Shown in pieces: positions 45,506 to 54,224 of a stretch of 64,000 bases of DNA. The first letter of the stretch is position 1; every line of letters begins with the position of its first letter. Both the position numbers and the translations under genes were made by a program. A model generated the notes under the pieces. The model was not told the origin of the DNA and did no database searches. It worked only from the letters and a program-made list of their open reading frames with translations. Location: contig NZ_KI912270.1 in the NCBI RefSeq assembly GCF_000243415.2, positions 930,001 through 994,000 of the forward strand, given 5' to 3'. Source of the stretch: Mycolicibacterium tusciae JS617 (GTDB lineage Bacteria > Actinomycetota > Actinomycetes > Mycobacteriales > Mycobacteriaceae).

Positions 45506-46387
45506 GTGAAGATTCGCTTCGGTATCGGATTGGGCGCGGAAACCGGGCCGGACGAGCTGACGGCCATCGTCGATCATCTGGAGGCGACCGGCGTCGACTC
45601 GCTGTGGTTCTCCGAACTCGTCTACAGCAAGGCCGTGGATCCGTTCATCGGGATGGCGCATGCGCTGGCGCGAACCGACAACCTCAAGGTCGGGACATCG
45701 GTCGCGGTGCTCCCGGGCCGCCACCCGGTGCTGGTGGCGAAGCAGTTGGCGTCACTGGCGGCCCTCGCACCGAAGCGGGTCTTGCCGGTGTTCGGCCTGC
45801 GCTCCGCCATTGCGGCTGAACGCGAGATCTTCGTGGTCCCCGACGGCAAGCGCGCCGCCGTATTCGACGAATCGCTGCGATTGCTGAGATCCGTTCTGGA
45901 ACAGGACGATGTCTCGTTCGCCGGTGACTTCTTCGCCGCAAGCTCGGTGGCTGTCGCGCCCCGCCCGCTCAAGTCGCTGGACATTTGGCTCGGTGGGTCG
46001 GCCCCGGCGGGTTTCCGGCGGATCGGTCGGCTGGGCGACGGGTGGCTGGGCAGCTTCCTCACTCCTGCCGAAGCTCGCGACGGTCGCGAACAAATCCAAC
46101 GGGAGGCGCAGCGGGCCGGGCGCGCAATCGATGAGGACCATTACGGCATCAATCTCGCGGTCTGCGAGGGCCCCGTGCCCGACGAGCTCGCCGTTGCGAT
46201 CCGCCGCCGCAGACCCGATCTGGAGCCGACGGAATTGATCGCCGACAGCTGGTCGCGTCTTCATCGGCAGCTCGACGCCTACCTCGAAGCCGGCCTGAGC
46301 AAGTTCGTGATCCGGCAGGCAGGTCCGACCGGCACCGCGGACTTCATCGACCGGTTTGTGGCCGAGCTTGTCCCGCGGCAGAACTGA
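45506..46387 (+). CDS. LLM-class (F420-type) oxidoreductase
   Basis: A 293-residue luciferase-like monooxygenase. The TIM-barrel pattern is clear: FGIGLGAETGPDELTAIVDHLEATGVDSLWFSE, VGTSVAVLPGRHPVLVAKQLASL, DIWLGGSAPAGFRRIGRLGDGWL. Mycobacterial members generally use F420 rather than FMN. Substrate unknown. GTG 45506 after AGGAGGG. Divergent from the SRPBCC gene across 110 bases. Confidence 0.9.
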   Translation: MKIRFGIGLGAETGPDELTAIVDHLEATGVDSLWFSELVYSKAVDPFIGMAHALARTDNLKVGTSVAVLPGRHPVLVAKQLASLAALAPKRVLPVFGLRSAIAAEREIFVVPDGKRAAVFDESLRLLRSVLEQDDVSFAGDFFAASSVAVAPRPLKSLDIWLGGSAPAGFRRIGRLGDGWLGSFLTPAEARDGREQIQREAQRAGRAIDEDHYGINLAVCEGPVPDELAVAIRRRRPDLEPTELIADSWSRLHRQLDAYLEAGLSKFVIRQAGPTGTADFIDRFVAELVPRQN

Positions 46388-46541
46388 AGATCTACGGGTC
46401 GAGGCCGAAGTACTTCGCGGCCTGCCATCTCGTCCTTTCTTGAGTGAACTGCTCCGGCCAATCCGTCGTGTTTACCAAGTGTGTCGCCTGCCGATCTAAT
46501 AGGCGATCCATTCGGTTCGTCTGACCAGGGAGAGATCGGTG

Positions 46542-47045
46542 ATGAGGCTTCGACTTTTACGGATCGGTCGGTTGGCAACGCTGGCTGGATTGGCGGCAGT
46601 GCTGGCACTTGGCCTCGTCAGTCCGCCTAGTGCGATCGCCGACGACCGCCTGCAATTCACCGGGACGACGCTGGCCGGGGCACCGTTCTCCGGTTCCAGC
46701 CTGGTCGGCAAGCCGGCGGTGTTGTGGTTCTGGACACCGTGGTGCCCGTTCTGCAACGCGGAGGCGCCCAACGTCAGCCAGGTCGCTGCGACCAATCCCG
46801 ACGTGACGTTCGTCGGTGTGGCGGCCCGCTCGGACGTCGCGGCCATGGAGGGCTTCGTGTCGAAGTACAACCTCAACTTCACGAACCTCAACGACGCCGA
46901 CGGATCCATCTGGGCTCGCTACAACGTGCCGTGGCAGCCCGCCTACGTGTTCTATCGCGCCGACGGGTCGTCGACGTTCGTGAACAATCCGACGTCGGCG
47001 ATGTCCCGCCAGGAGCTGTCCGATCGGGTAGCGGCACTGGCATAG
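46542..47045 (+). CDS. mpt53: Secreted DsbE-like thiol-disulfide oxidoreductase MPT53
   Basis: A 167-residue exported thioredoxin-fold protein. The signal peptide ends near SPPSAIAD. The redox site is WFWTPWCPFCNAEAP and the cis-Pro loop NVPWQPAYVFYR. It closely resembles M. tuberculosis MPT53 (Rv2878c), an oxidant of exported proteins. ATG 46542 after AGGGAGAG; a GTG directly precedes it. It is followed by a CcdA-type gene after 13 bases, as in M. tuberculosis. Confidence 0.93.
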   Translation: MRLRLLRIGRLATLAGLAAVLALGLVSPPSAIADDRLQFTGTTLAGAPFSGSSLVGKPAVLWFWTPWCPFCNAEAPNVSQVAATNPDVTFVGVAARSDVAAMEGFVSKYNLNFTNLNDADGSIWARYNVPWQPAYVFYRADGSSTFVNNPTSAMSRQELSDRVAALA

Positions 47046-47058
47046 ATGGCTGCCGTGC

Positions 47059-47988
47059 GTGGACGGTGAATTGATCGGCCTGGCGTTCGCTGCCGGATTG
47101 GTCGCGGCGCTGAACCCATGCGGCTTCGCAATGCTGCCCGCCTATCTGGCGCTTGTGGTCCGGGGCGATGCCGACGGCGAACACAGCGATGCACTCACGG
47201 CGCTGGGCCGGGCTCTCGCGGCGACTGCCGCAATGGCACTCGGCTTCATTGCGGTGTTCGGCACGTTCGGGCTGCTGACGATCGCCGCAGCGTCGACGGT
47301 GCAGCGCTACCTGCCGTATGTCACGGTCATCATCGGTGTCGTTCTCGTTGCCGTTGGGGTCTGGCTGCTGCTCGGCCGCGATCTCATGGCGCTGATACCC
47401 ACCGCGGGCACCCGCTGGGCGCCCACCGCGCGCCTCGGTTCGATGTTCGGTTACGGGCTCAGCTACGCCGTCGCATCGTTGTCCTGCACGGTCGGCCCCT
47501 TCCTTGCGGTCACCGGCATGGCGTTCAAGGGTGGTTCCCGTCTCGGCGGCGTACTCGTCTACGTCGCCTATGCGGCCGGATTCACGTTGGTGGTCGGCGC
47601 GCTGGCGGTCGCGGCCGCGTTGGCGAGTTCGGCCGTCGCCAATCGGATGCGCCGAATCATTCCGTACCTCAACCGGATCAGTGGGGCCCTGCTGGTAGTG
47701 GTCGGTCTCTACGTGGGCTACTACGGCCTTTATGAGGTACGGCTGTTCTACCTCGGCGGTGACCCGGCCAATCCGGTCATTGCCGCCGCGGGCCGCCTGC
47801 AGGGTGCGGTCGCAGGTTGGGTCCACCAGCACGGGGCATGGCCGTGGGTGATTGCGTTGGTCGTCCTGTCAGGAGCCGCGCTGCTCGTGGCGTGGCGCGC
47901 GAGGGTTAAGGCCGCGCCGAGCGTCCTTACTACCGGGGGGCAGGCTCGGGATATCGATGAGTTCGAACGGCCGCCGAAGTCTCCATGA
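47059..47988 (+). CDS. CcdA/DsbD-type membrane electron carrier
   Basis: A 309-residue membrane protein with six core helices plus extra C-terminal ones. The redox cysteines lie in AALNPCGFAMLPAYLAL and ASLSCTVGPFLAVTG, the CcdA hallmark. It passes electrons from cytoplasmic thioredoxin to exported thiol proteins; MPT53, encoded just before, is the likely partner. GTG 47059. The tail beyond residue 280 is cytoplasmic and charged. Confidence 0.9.
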   Translation: MDGELIGLAFAAGLVAALNPCGFAMLPAYLALVVRGDADGEHSDALTALGRALAATAAMALGFIAVFGTFGLLTIAAASTVQRYLPYVTVIIGVVLVAVGVWLLLGRDLMALIPTAGTRWAPTARLGSMFGYGLSYAVASLSCTVGPFLAVTGMAFKGGSRLGGVLVYVAYAAGFTLVVGALAVAAALASSAVANRMRRIIPYLNRISGALLVVVGLYVGYYGLYEVRLFYLGGDPANPVIAAAGRLQGAVAGWVHQHGAWPWVIALVVLSGAALLVAWRARVKAAPSVLTTGGQARDIDEFERPPKSP

Positions 47989-48028
47989 CAGGTCTGATGC
48001 AGATATCGGCCGCCTAGAGGAGGTTTTC

Positions 48029-48316
48029 GTGGTTATCGTCGCCGGCCATCTCATCGTCGACCCCGCGCAGCGCGCGGACTACCTATCGGGATGTGCGGAC
48101 GTGGTTCATGAGGCCCGCGCCGCTGATGGTTGCCTCGACTTCGCCTTGTCGGCCGACCTCATCGACGCCGGACGAGTCAACATCCTCGAACGCTGGGAAT
48201 CGTTGACCGCGGTCGAGGCGTTCCGCGGCAGCGGCGTCGGGGGCGAACAGGGGGCGGCCATCCTCACCGCATCGGTGGTGGAATACGACGTCGGCGCGGC
48301 CCGCATTCTCAGCTGA
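48029..48316 (+). CDS. ABM-domain (antibiotic biosynthesis monooxygenase) protein
   Basis: A 95-residue single ABM domain: VVIVAGHLIVDPAQRADYLSG, ARAADGCLDFALSADLIDAGRVNILERWES, and LTAVEAFRGSG. Such small dimeric barrels act on quinones, haem or polyketides; the substrate is unknown here. GTG 48029 has GAGGAGG 5 bases before it. Confidence 0.8.
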   Translation: MVIVAGHLIVDPAQRADYLSGCADVVHEARAADGCLDFALSADLIDAGRVNILERWESLTAVEAFRGSGVGGEQGAAILTASVVEYDVGAARILS

Positions 48317-48677
48317 GATATTGGTAGATGTGACGAGTTCCTGACATTGCGTTGCTGTGCGCCGGTTCGAGCACCATCGCGGCATTGTCGGAACCGAGGA
48401 CCCGAGTAGTGAGCCTTAGCGATAGAAAGCCGAGGATGTGGGTATAGAACGGATGGAAATTGCGTTGCCTACGTGGGCGATTACCGGCGGCGAGAATGGA
48501 TTCGTGAATATTCGCTAGCGTCAACAAACGGTGCGGCGCGACGGGCGGGATCCGCTGATGAGGGCGTTAGGGGTTGTCTCATGTAATGTGCGTAAACTGC
48601 GCAGATGACGGGGGAGGTGCCCGCACCGACGCGGAGCCTTCGCAAATATTCCAGAACCAAACGTCAGAGGCTACGAC
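48317..48677. other. 361-base intergenic region before the mycolate methyltransferase
   Basis: Lower GC than its surroundings, with TTGTCT...TGTAATGT near 48573-48592 as a possible promoter about 90 bases before the TTG start. No credible gene or clear operator was found; a 72-codon minus-strand frame here has no family features. Confidence 0.45.
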
Positions 48678-49562
48678 TTGCCAGAAACTACCAGCGACAA
48701 CCGGGGCCTGAAGCCGCACTTTGAGAACGTACAGGCGCACTATGACCTGTCCGACGAGTTCTTCCGGCTTTTCCTCGACCCCACGCAGACCTATAGCTGC
48801 GCGTACTTCGAGCGTGAGGATATGACGCTCGAAGAGGCTCAGATCGCCAAAATCGATCTGTCGCTCAGCAAGTTGGATCTGAAGCCGGGAATGACGCTTC
48901 TCGACATCGGTTGCGGCTGGGGCGCAACGGTCAACCGCGCTCTGGAGAAGTACGACGTCAACGTCATTGGCCTCACCTTGAGCCAAAACCAGAAAGCCCA
49001 CGTCGAGAAGGTGTTCGCCGCGTCACCCAGTACGCGCACCAAGCGGGTCTTGCTTCAGGGGTGGGAGCAATTCGACGAGCCGGTCGACCGGATCGTCTCG
49101 ATCGGCGCCTTCGAGCACTTCGGACGCAACCGCTACGACGACTTCTTCAAGAAGGCCTACGCCGTGCTGCCCGCCGACGGCGTCATGATGGTGCACACGA
49201 TCATCAAGCCCGAAGACCAGGAGTTCCTCGACAAGGGCCTGAAGCTCACCATGAGGATCGTCCGCTTCTCGAAGTTCATCATGGACGAAATCTTCCCCGG
49301 CGGCGATCTGCCGAAGCCCTCTCAGCTCGAAGGCCACGCCGTTGAAGCCGGCTTCCGGCTCACGCGCGCCCAACGGCTGCGCCTGCATTACGCCCGCACG
49401 CTGGACATCTGGGCGGAGGCGCTCGAGTCACGCAAGGACGAGGCCATTGCCGTGCAATCTCAAGAGGTCTACGACCGCTACATGAAATACCTCACCGGCT
49501 GCGCCGATCTCTTCCGCGAGGGCTACACCGACATCTGCCAGTTCACTCTGGTCAAGAGCTAG
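48678..49562 (+). CDS. Cyclopropane/methoxy mycolic acid synthase family methyltransferase
   Basis: A 294-residue SAM-dependent methyltransferase acting on meromycolate chains. Family signatures: [49 protein letters not shown] (SAM site), [23 protein letters not shown] and [16 protein letters not shown]. The ending [10 protein letters not shown] makes it closest to PcaA/UmaA-type members, but cyclopropanation versus methyl transfer cannot be decided. TTG start at 48678. It overlaps the convergent zinc-ribbon gene by 4 bases. Confidence 0.9.
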   Translation: MPETTSDNRGLKPHFENVQAHYDLSDEFFRLFLDPTQTYSCAYFEREDMTLEEAQIAKIDLSLSKLDLKPGMTLLDIGCGWGATVNRALEKYDVNVIGLTLSQNQKAHVEKVFAASPSTRTKRVLLQGWEQFDEPVDRIVSIGAFEHFGRNRYDDFFKKAYAVLPADGVMMVHTIIKPEDQEFLDKGLKLTMRIVRFSKFIMDEIFPGGDLPKPSQLEGHAVEAGFRLTRAQRLRLHYARTLDIWAEALESRKDEAIAVQSQEVYDRYMKYLTGCADLFREGYTDICQFTLVKS

Positions 49563-49798
49563 TTCCGCCGCAGCCGTCGCCATACCCGGAGTGGGAGTAG
49601 GCCCAGAAGGGGCGCTCTCTTGCCGAGGTCGTCGGCATCGCGCTTGTTGAACGCCGCAGCGAATCGCCGTGCGTCGTCATGTGAGCCGTACTCCTTTGAC
49701 CCGGCCGCCTCACCGCAGCGCTCGCACGCCCAACGCATGGTGTTGCCTTCCGCAGCGAACGTCGGTTGATGGCCGAACACTCGGCACGCCCATGTCAT
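49559..49798 (-). CDS. Small zinc-ribbon-like protein
   Basis: A 79-residue protein with CRVFGH and [11 protein letters not shown], that is Cys/His and CxxC pairs fitting a small zinc ribbon. A basic C-terminus follows ([12 protein letters not shown]). Similar short proteins are common in mycobacteria without known role. ATG 49798 overlaps the MFS stop as ATGA. Confidence 0.72.
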   Translation of the reverse strand: MTWACRVFGHQPTFAAEGNTMRWACERCGEAAGSKEYGSHDDARRFAAAFNKRDADDLGKRAPLLGLLPLRVWRRLRRN

Positions 49799-51627
49799 CC
49801 CTTCGGCTCGTCATTCGGCAAACCAATGAGCCCGCGCGGTTTGCGCTCAATTCGACGATCGGCCAACGCTTCCCGTAGTGCCTTTCGAAATTCACCGGGG
49901 CCCCAGTACCGCGCCCCGACCGCCCTGTGGAGATCTCGCGCCGTCATGGGCTGATGTTCGGTCACAGCACGTGTGATCGCCTCGATCTCGTGATCCAGTG
50001 CGGTCTCTGCCGCGCCAGGGGTCGGCGGCTCCCGCCACGCTGGGTACCCTTCCGTCGACGGCCCGGGCCGGTAGCGCCGCGCTCCGACGTGGCTGGCGCG
50101 CCGACGTTCTGCGCGGGCCGCGATGCGCGCACGTCGTTCGGCGGCATCGGGCCGTGTTTCTCGCTCCGAATCTGTGTTGTCTTCGCCGGTGGTGCTCAGC
50201 GGCGGAGCGATGTCCTCGAGATTCGCCCCCTCGGCCTTCACGCCGAACAGGATTTCCACCACCCCGCCGATCGCCATCGCGGCGGCGCCGATGAGGAAGG
50301 CGATCGCGACCAAGCCACGATCTCCAGTGCCGATGAGCTGCCCGAACAGCAGCGGACCCGTGATCCCACCGATGGCCGTTCCGATTGCATAGAAGAACGC
50401 GATCGCCATCGCCCGCGTCTCCATCGGAAAAATCTCACTCACGGTCAGATACGCGGCGCTTGCGCCAGAAGACGCCAGAAAGAAGCAGACGGACAGCACC
50501 GCGATGAAGACACCGACGCCGCCTGTCTCGCCGTAGAAGAGCGACGCAAGACCCACCGCGACCGCCGCTGAACCCAGGTATGCCAGCGAGATCATCGCTT
50601 TTCGGCCGACGGTGTCGAACAGCCGCCCGAGCAGCAGGGGCCCCGCGAAGTTGCTCAGCGCCCACACGATGAAGAACAGTGGCACGGTTCCCGAAGCGAC
50701 ACCGTAGAACTCACCGAGCAGGGTTCCGAGATTGAACGTGAATGCGTTGTACAGAAACGCCTGCCCGATGAAAAGCGCGAGCCCGAGGATCGCGCGTTTG
50801 GGGTAGCGGGTGAAGGCCACGCGGGCGATCTCGACGAAGGAAATCGCCTTGCGCTGATGTATTTTCAGCTCACCTTCCGGTTCTGGAAGGGTCTGTCCTG
50901 TCTCGTGCTCCACCTGCTGTTCGATCTGCTGGACAATCCGCTCGGCCTCATCCTCGCGGCCGTGGATGAACAGCCAGCGGGGGCTTTCAGGGACGTTGCG
51001 GCGCACGAGAAGTACGGCCAATCCGAATACCGCGCCGACCCCGAATGCCAGCCGCCAACCGATGTCTTGGGGGAATATCGAGGTGTTCAACAACAGGAGT
51101 GCACCGGCCGCGCCGCCCGCAGCACCGAGCCAGTACGAACCGTTGATGATGAGGTCGACCCGTCCGCGCACACGCGCGGGGATGAGTTCGTCGATCGCGG
51201 AGTTGATCGCGGCGTACTCGCCGCCGATTCCGGCGCCGGTGAAAAATCGCGCGACGAAGAAGTACCAGGGCGAGAAGGCGAATGCGGTGGCAACCGTGGC
51301 GGCCAGGTACACGACGAGCGTGAGGATGAACAACTTCTTCCTGCCCAGTCGATCGGTGAGCCGACCGAAGAACAGTGCGCCCAGGCATGCCCCGGTGATG
51401 TAAATGGCCGCCGCGATGCCGATCTGAGCGGCGGAGAGCTCGATACCGCTCCCCGGCTCGGTCAGTCGCTCCGCGACGTTGCCGACCATCGTGACTTCGA
51501 GGCCGTCCAGTATCCAAACCCCGCCGAGGCCGATGACGACGCGCCAGTGAAACCGTGACCACGGGAGTCGGTCCAGCCGGGCCGGAACCTGCGTGGTGAT
51601 CGTGCCCATCTCAACCGCTGAGCTCAT
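49795..51627 (-). CDS. MFS transporter with C-terminal winged-helix-like tail
   Basis: A 610-residue transporter with 12 helices in the sugar/metabolite-proton symporter style: [55 protein letters not shown], and the mirror motif [12 protein letters not shown]. After the last helix (about residue 465) an Arg-rich linker leads to a compact domain at about 545-610 ([39 protein letters not shown]) that looks like a winged helix. The substrate is unknown. Confidence 0.87.
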   Translation of the reverse strand: MSSAVEMGTITTQVPARLDRLPWSRFHWRVVIGLGGVWILDGLEVTMVGNVAERLTEPGSGIELSAAQIGIAAAIYITGACLGALFFGRLTDRLGRKKLFILTLVVYLAATVATAFAFSPWYFFVARFFTGAGIGGEYAAINSAIDELIPARVRGRVDLIINGSYWLGAAGGAAGALLLLNTSIFPQDIGWRLAFGVGAVFGLAVLLVRRNVPESPRWLFIHGREDEAERIVQQIEQQVEHETGQTLPEPEGELKIHQRKAISFVEIARVAFTRYPKRAILGLALFIGQAFLYNAFTFNLGTLLGEFYGVASGTVPLFFIVWALSNFAGPLLLGRLFDTVGRKAMISLAYLGSAAVAVGLASLFYGETGGVGVFIAVLSVCFFLASSGASAAYLTVSEIFPMETRAMAIAFFYAIGTAIGGITGPLLFGQLIGTGDRGLVAIAFLIGAAAMAIGGVVEILFGVKAEGANLEDIAPPLSTTGEDNTDSERETRPDAAERRARIAARAERRRASHVGARRYRPGPSTEGYPAWREPPTPGAAETALDHEIEAITRAVTEHQPMTARDLHRAVGARYWGPGEFRKALREALADRRIERKPRGLIGLPNDEPKG

Positions 51628-51699
51628 TGCAGCCTCCTCGCTCGGATGGCTACCAATTACCCGCTCGCGATGAATTCAAGCGTTGCGGCCAGCTACCGC

Positions 51700-52554
51700 T
51701 CAGGTCAGCGGTCTGGTGGCGCCCGCGCCGATGGTCGCGACGGCGTCGATGACGGCGGCGGGATTGTCCAGGGAGACGAACGTCCTCGCCTCGGGTACCT
51801 CGATCAGCGTCGAGGCGGGAAACAGAGCAGCCAGTCTGCGGCCGAGCGCCGGGGTGAACGCGCGGTCACGCTGACCCCAGACAATAGTGACGGGTTTGGT
51901 GAAACGGGGCAGCCGCGTCGCCACGTCGGTCAGGTCGGTCTTGGCGACCGCCCGCAGCAGCCGGGCGAGGTCACGCCGGATCCGGACGTCGGTGCGGCCA
52001 GGCTCCAGCCATGAGGCCGTCAGTTGGGCATCCGGCCTGGCCAGCAGGCCGAAGCCGAGCGGAGAGTGGCGCAGGGCCTTGAGTCTCATCTGCTCGAACA
52101 GCACCTTGATCGACACCGGTCCGCGCAGAAGCGCGAATACGAGATTGAACGGGAACGGTGGGAACTTGTCGAACGCGTCGCAGTTGGTCAGGACCAGCCG
52201 CCCGACGAGGTCGGGGTACGAATCGATGACCAATTGGCACAGGCCGCCGCCGGTGTCGTTACCGACGAGCGTCACGTCGGAAAGGCCCAGTTCGACGACG
52301 AAGTCGCGGATCATCGTCGCGACTGCGCGCGGTGACAACTCGGCGCCGTCGTTCACCGGAATCGTGTGCGAGCCCAGCGGCCAGTTCGGCAGGTAGCACC
52401 GGAATCCACGATTGGCCAGAGCCTCAGCGACCTGGTCCCACAGCCGGCTGTCGACGAGGATTCCGTGCACGAACACCACGGGAGGGTGCGGCGAGTCCTC
52501 CGGACCCAACACGCGGTAGGAGATGGTGGCTTGATCCAGTGCGATCTGCGGCAT
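51700..52554 (-). CDS. Alpha/beta hydrolase, haloalkane-dehalogenase/epoxide-hydrolase-like
   Basis: A 284-residue alpha/beta hydrolase. The nucleophile elbow is GNDTGGG, with Asp instead of Ser, as in dehalogenases and epoxide hydrolases; VFVHGILVDSRLWD is the oxyanion region and WGQRDRAF the acid region. Where the catalytic His is expected the sequence reads PEARTFVSLDNP, with no His. Divergent from a TetR gene 57 bases away, its likely repressor. Confidence 0.84.
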   Translation of the reverse strand: MPQIALDQATISYRVLGPEDSPHPPVVFVHGILVDSRLWDQVAEALANRGFRCYLPNWPLGSHTIPVNDGAELSPRAVATMIRDFVVELGLSDVTLVGNDTGGGLCQLVIDSYPDLVGRLVLTNCDAFDKFPPFPFNLVFALLRGPVSIKVLFEQMRLKALRHSPLGFGLLARPDAQLTASWLEPGRTDVRIRRDLARLLRAVAKTDLTDVATRLPRFTKPVTIVWGQRDRAFTPALGRRLAALFPASTLIEVPEARTFVSLDNPAAVIDAVATIGAGATRPLT

Positions 52555-52570
52555 GTTCGCTATCCTTCTC

Positions 52571-52599
52571 TAACTTACAAACACTTGGTATGAAAGTTA
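52571..52599. promoter_or_regulatory. Candidate TetR operator between divergent genes
   Basis: TAACTT and AAGTTA form 6-bp inverted arms 17 bases apart between the hydrolase and TetR starts. TATGAAAGT also recurs (52590 and 52611), so the true operator could overlap these. Confidence 0.35.
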
Positions 52600-52611
52600 C
52601 GTGCAGACTGT

Positions 52612-53247
52612 ATGAAAGTCAACGACCGGGCCGCGGCGTCGGCGACGACCCGGCGCACGCAGGCGGAACGGACGGCCGCCACGCGCGCGCTGTTGATCGA
52701 CGCCGGCCGAAAGCTGTTTGCCGACAAGGGTTTCAATGATGTTTCCACCCAGGCGATCGTCGCCGCCGCCGGGGTTACCCGCGGGGCGCTGTATCACCAG
52801 TTCGACGACAAGGTGGGACTGTTCGCGGAGGTCTACGAGCAGGTAGAGCGGCAAATGGTCGAGGACATCGCCCGCCAGATCATGGAGCGCCAACCCCTTG
52901 ATCCGCTGGAGGCGATGCGCGTCGGGGCGCGCTTGTTCCTGGACGGGTGCTCGGCGCCCGACGTGCAGCAGATCGTCCTGATCGACGCCCCGGCGGTACT
53001 CGGCTGGGACCGCTGGCGCGCAGTGGGGGTCACCTATGGGCTCGGGGTGATCGAGGCGATGCTCGCCCATGCGATCGCCGAAGGCGCCGTCCCCGAGCAA
53101 CCGTTACGCCCGACCGCGCATGTGCTGCTCGGTGCGCTCGACGAGGCGGCGCTGTACGTGTCCCGCGCAGCCGACCGTGAACAGGCGCGCCAGGAGATGG
53201 ACGTCGTGTGCGGGCGGCTGATCAGCGGGATCGCCGGGCGAGGATAG
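52612..53247 (+). CDS. TetR family transcriptional regulator
   Basis: A 211-residue regulator: RALLIDAGRKLFADKGFNDVSTQAIVAAAGVTRGALYHQFDDKVGLF is a standard TetR DNA-binding domain, followed by a helical ligand domain (IVLIDAPAVLGWDRWRAV). ATG 52612. It probably represses the divergent alpha/beta hydrolase and itself. A small membrane protein gene follows after 8 bases. Confidence 0.9.
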   Translation: MKVNDRAAASATTRRTQAERTAATRALLIDAGRKLFADKGFNDVSTQAIVAAAGVTRGALYHQFDDKVGLFAEVYEQVERQMVEDIARQIMERQPLDPLEAMRVGARLFLDGCSAPDVQQIVLIDAPAVLGWDRWRAVGVTYGLGVIEAMLAHAIAEGAVPEQPLRPTAHVLLGALDEAALYVSRAADREQARQEMDVVCGRLISGIAGRG

Positions 53248-53255
53248 CTTGCGAG

Positions 53256-53792
53256 ATGGACGACTGGATCCGGACGCCCGAGTCGAGAAGATTGATGTGG
53301 GCCGCCCTCGTGTTGTCGTTGGTTCTGGGGGTGGTGCTCGTCGTGGTCGATCGGCAGGAGACCGACGTTCGCAGCCAGGTCGGCGTGCCCCTGACTGATG
53401 AGCAGGCTGTCGAGCAGGTCGTCGGTTCGGCCAGGAAGGTTGTCGATGCGGCGAGATTGCAGGACGCCACCGGCGGCTACTCCTTCGTCTCGTGCGCGAC
53501 ACAGAACGGCCCTCCCTATCAGGCGGCCCTATATATGAGTTTTACTCTGCTGCACAGCGATTGGGCACGTTATCTCAACGAGGTCGCCTCGGCGATGATC
53601 GCCGATGGCTGGACGGATGCACCCACCAAGGACGAGCACTTCGGCCGGAAACTCACCAGCGGCGGCGTCACGGCGGTGCTGCAACGTAACCCCGACGACC
53701 CAACCAATGCCACCATGCGGCTGTACGGCGAGTGTCGGAACACCACCGATCATCGAAACGACGACCCGGCGTGGACGGAAGTCAGTCTGTGA
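53256..53792 (+). CDS. Membrane-anchored conserved mycobacterial protein
   Basis: A 178-residue protein with one N-terminal membrane helix (LMWAALVLSLVLGVVLVVV) and an extracytoplasmic domain with two cysteines (FVSCATQ; YGECRNT). The domain (YLNEVASAMIADGWTDAP; VTAVLQRNPDDPTNATMRLYG) recurs in mycobacterial hypothetical proteins; no function known. ATG 53256. Probably co-transcribed with the TetR gene. Confidence 0.78.
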   Translation: MDDWIRTPESRRLMWAALVLSLVLGVVLVVVDRQETDVRSQVGVPLTDEQAVEQVVGSARKVVDAARLQDATGGYSFVSCATQNGPPYQAALYMSFTLLHSDWARYLNEVASAMIADGWTDAPTKDEHFGRKLTSGGVTAVLQRNPDDPTNATMRLYGECRNTTDHRNDDPAWTEVSL

Positions 53793-53820
53793 GGCTGCGC
53801 GCCAGTGTCCGTGCAGGCGG

Positions 53821-54198
53821 TCAGCAGGAGACCGGATGCGACTCGCAATACGGGGTGGTGCCGGGGAAGCGGTAGCGATGATCGGCGACCCAGCGGTACA
53901 CCGCGTCTTCCAGCGACCGGATACCCGGGATGCGGTAGATCAGCAGTGGAACTCGCGTGCCGAGCGCCGCCGACACCGCGGCGTTTGCGGCCTCCGCACC
54001 TGCATACACGTTGCCGGTTGCATCCAGCCAGCGCACCGCATCCATCAGGTTCGCGTCGGAAACGCCGAGCCGCTCCGCGGTGCCGGGCGTCTGCAGGGGC
54101 TCCGTGAGCAGGTCGCCGGTTCGGTTTAGTCGCAGCAGGAAGTTCCGCGAGCGAGTGCACATTCCACATTTGCCATCGAAGAACAGCGTTCCGGCCAT
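53821..54198 (-). CDS. DCC family (DUF393) thiol-disulfide oxidoreductase-like protein
   Basis: A 125-residue protein with the signature FFDGKCGMCTRSRNFLL (DGxCxxC) near the N-terminus and YRWVADHRYRFPG near the C-terminus. The fold is thioredoxin-like; a redox role is assumed. ATG 54198. It lies 26 bases after the ureohydrolase stop-side neighbour on the same strand order. Confidence 0.87.
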   Translation of the reverse strand: MAGTLFFDGKCGMCTRSRNFLLRLNRTGDLLTEPLQTPGTAERLGVSDANLMDAVRWLDATGNVYAGAEAANAAVSAALGTRVPLLIYRIPGIRSLEDAVYRWVADHRYRFPGTTPYCESHPVSC

Positions 54199-54224
54199 GC
54201 CTCTATTGTCCTCCCGGCGTCACG

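Noticed and set aside
48309..48527. 72-codon minus-strand ORF in the intergenic region
   Set aside because: No ribosome site, no domain and low-GC composition; more likely promoter DNA of the methyltransferase.
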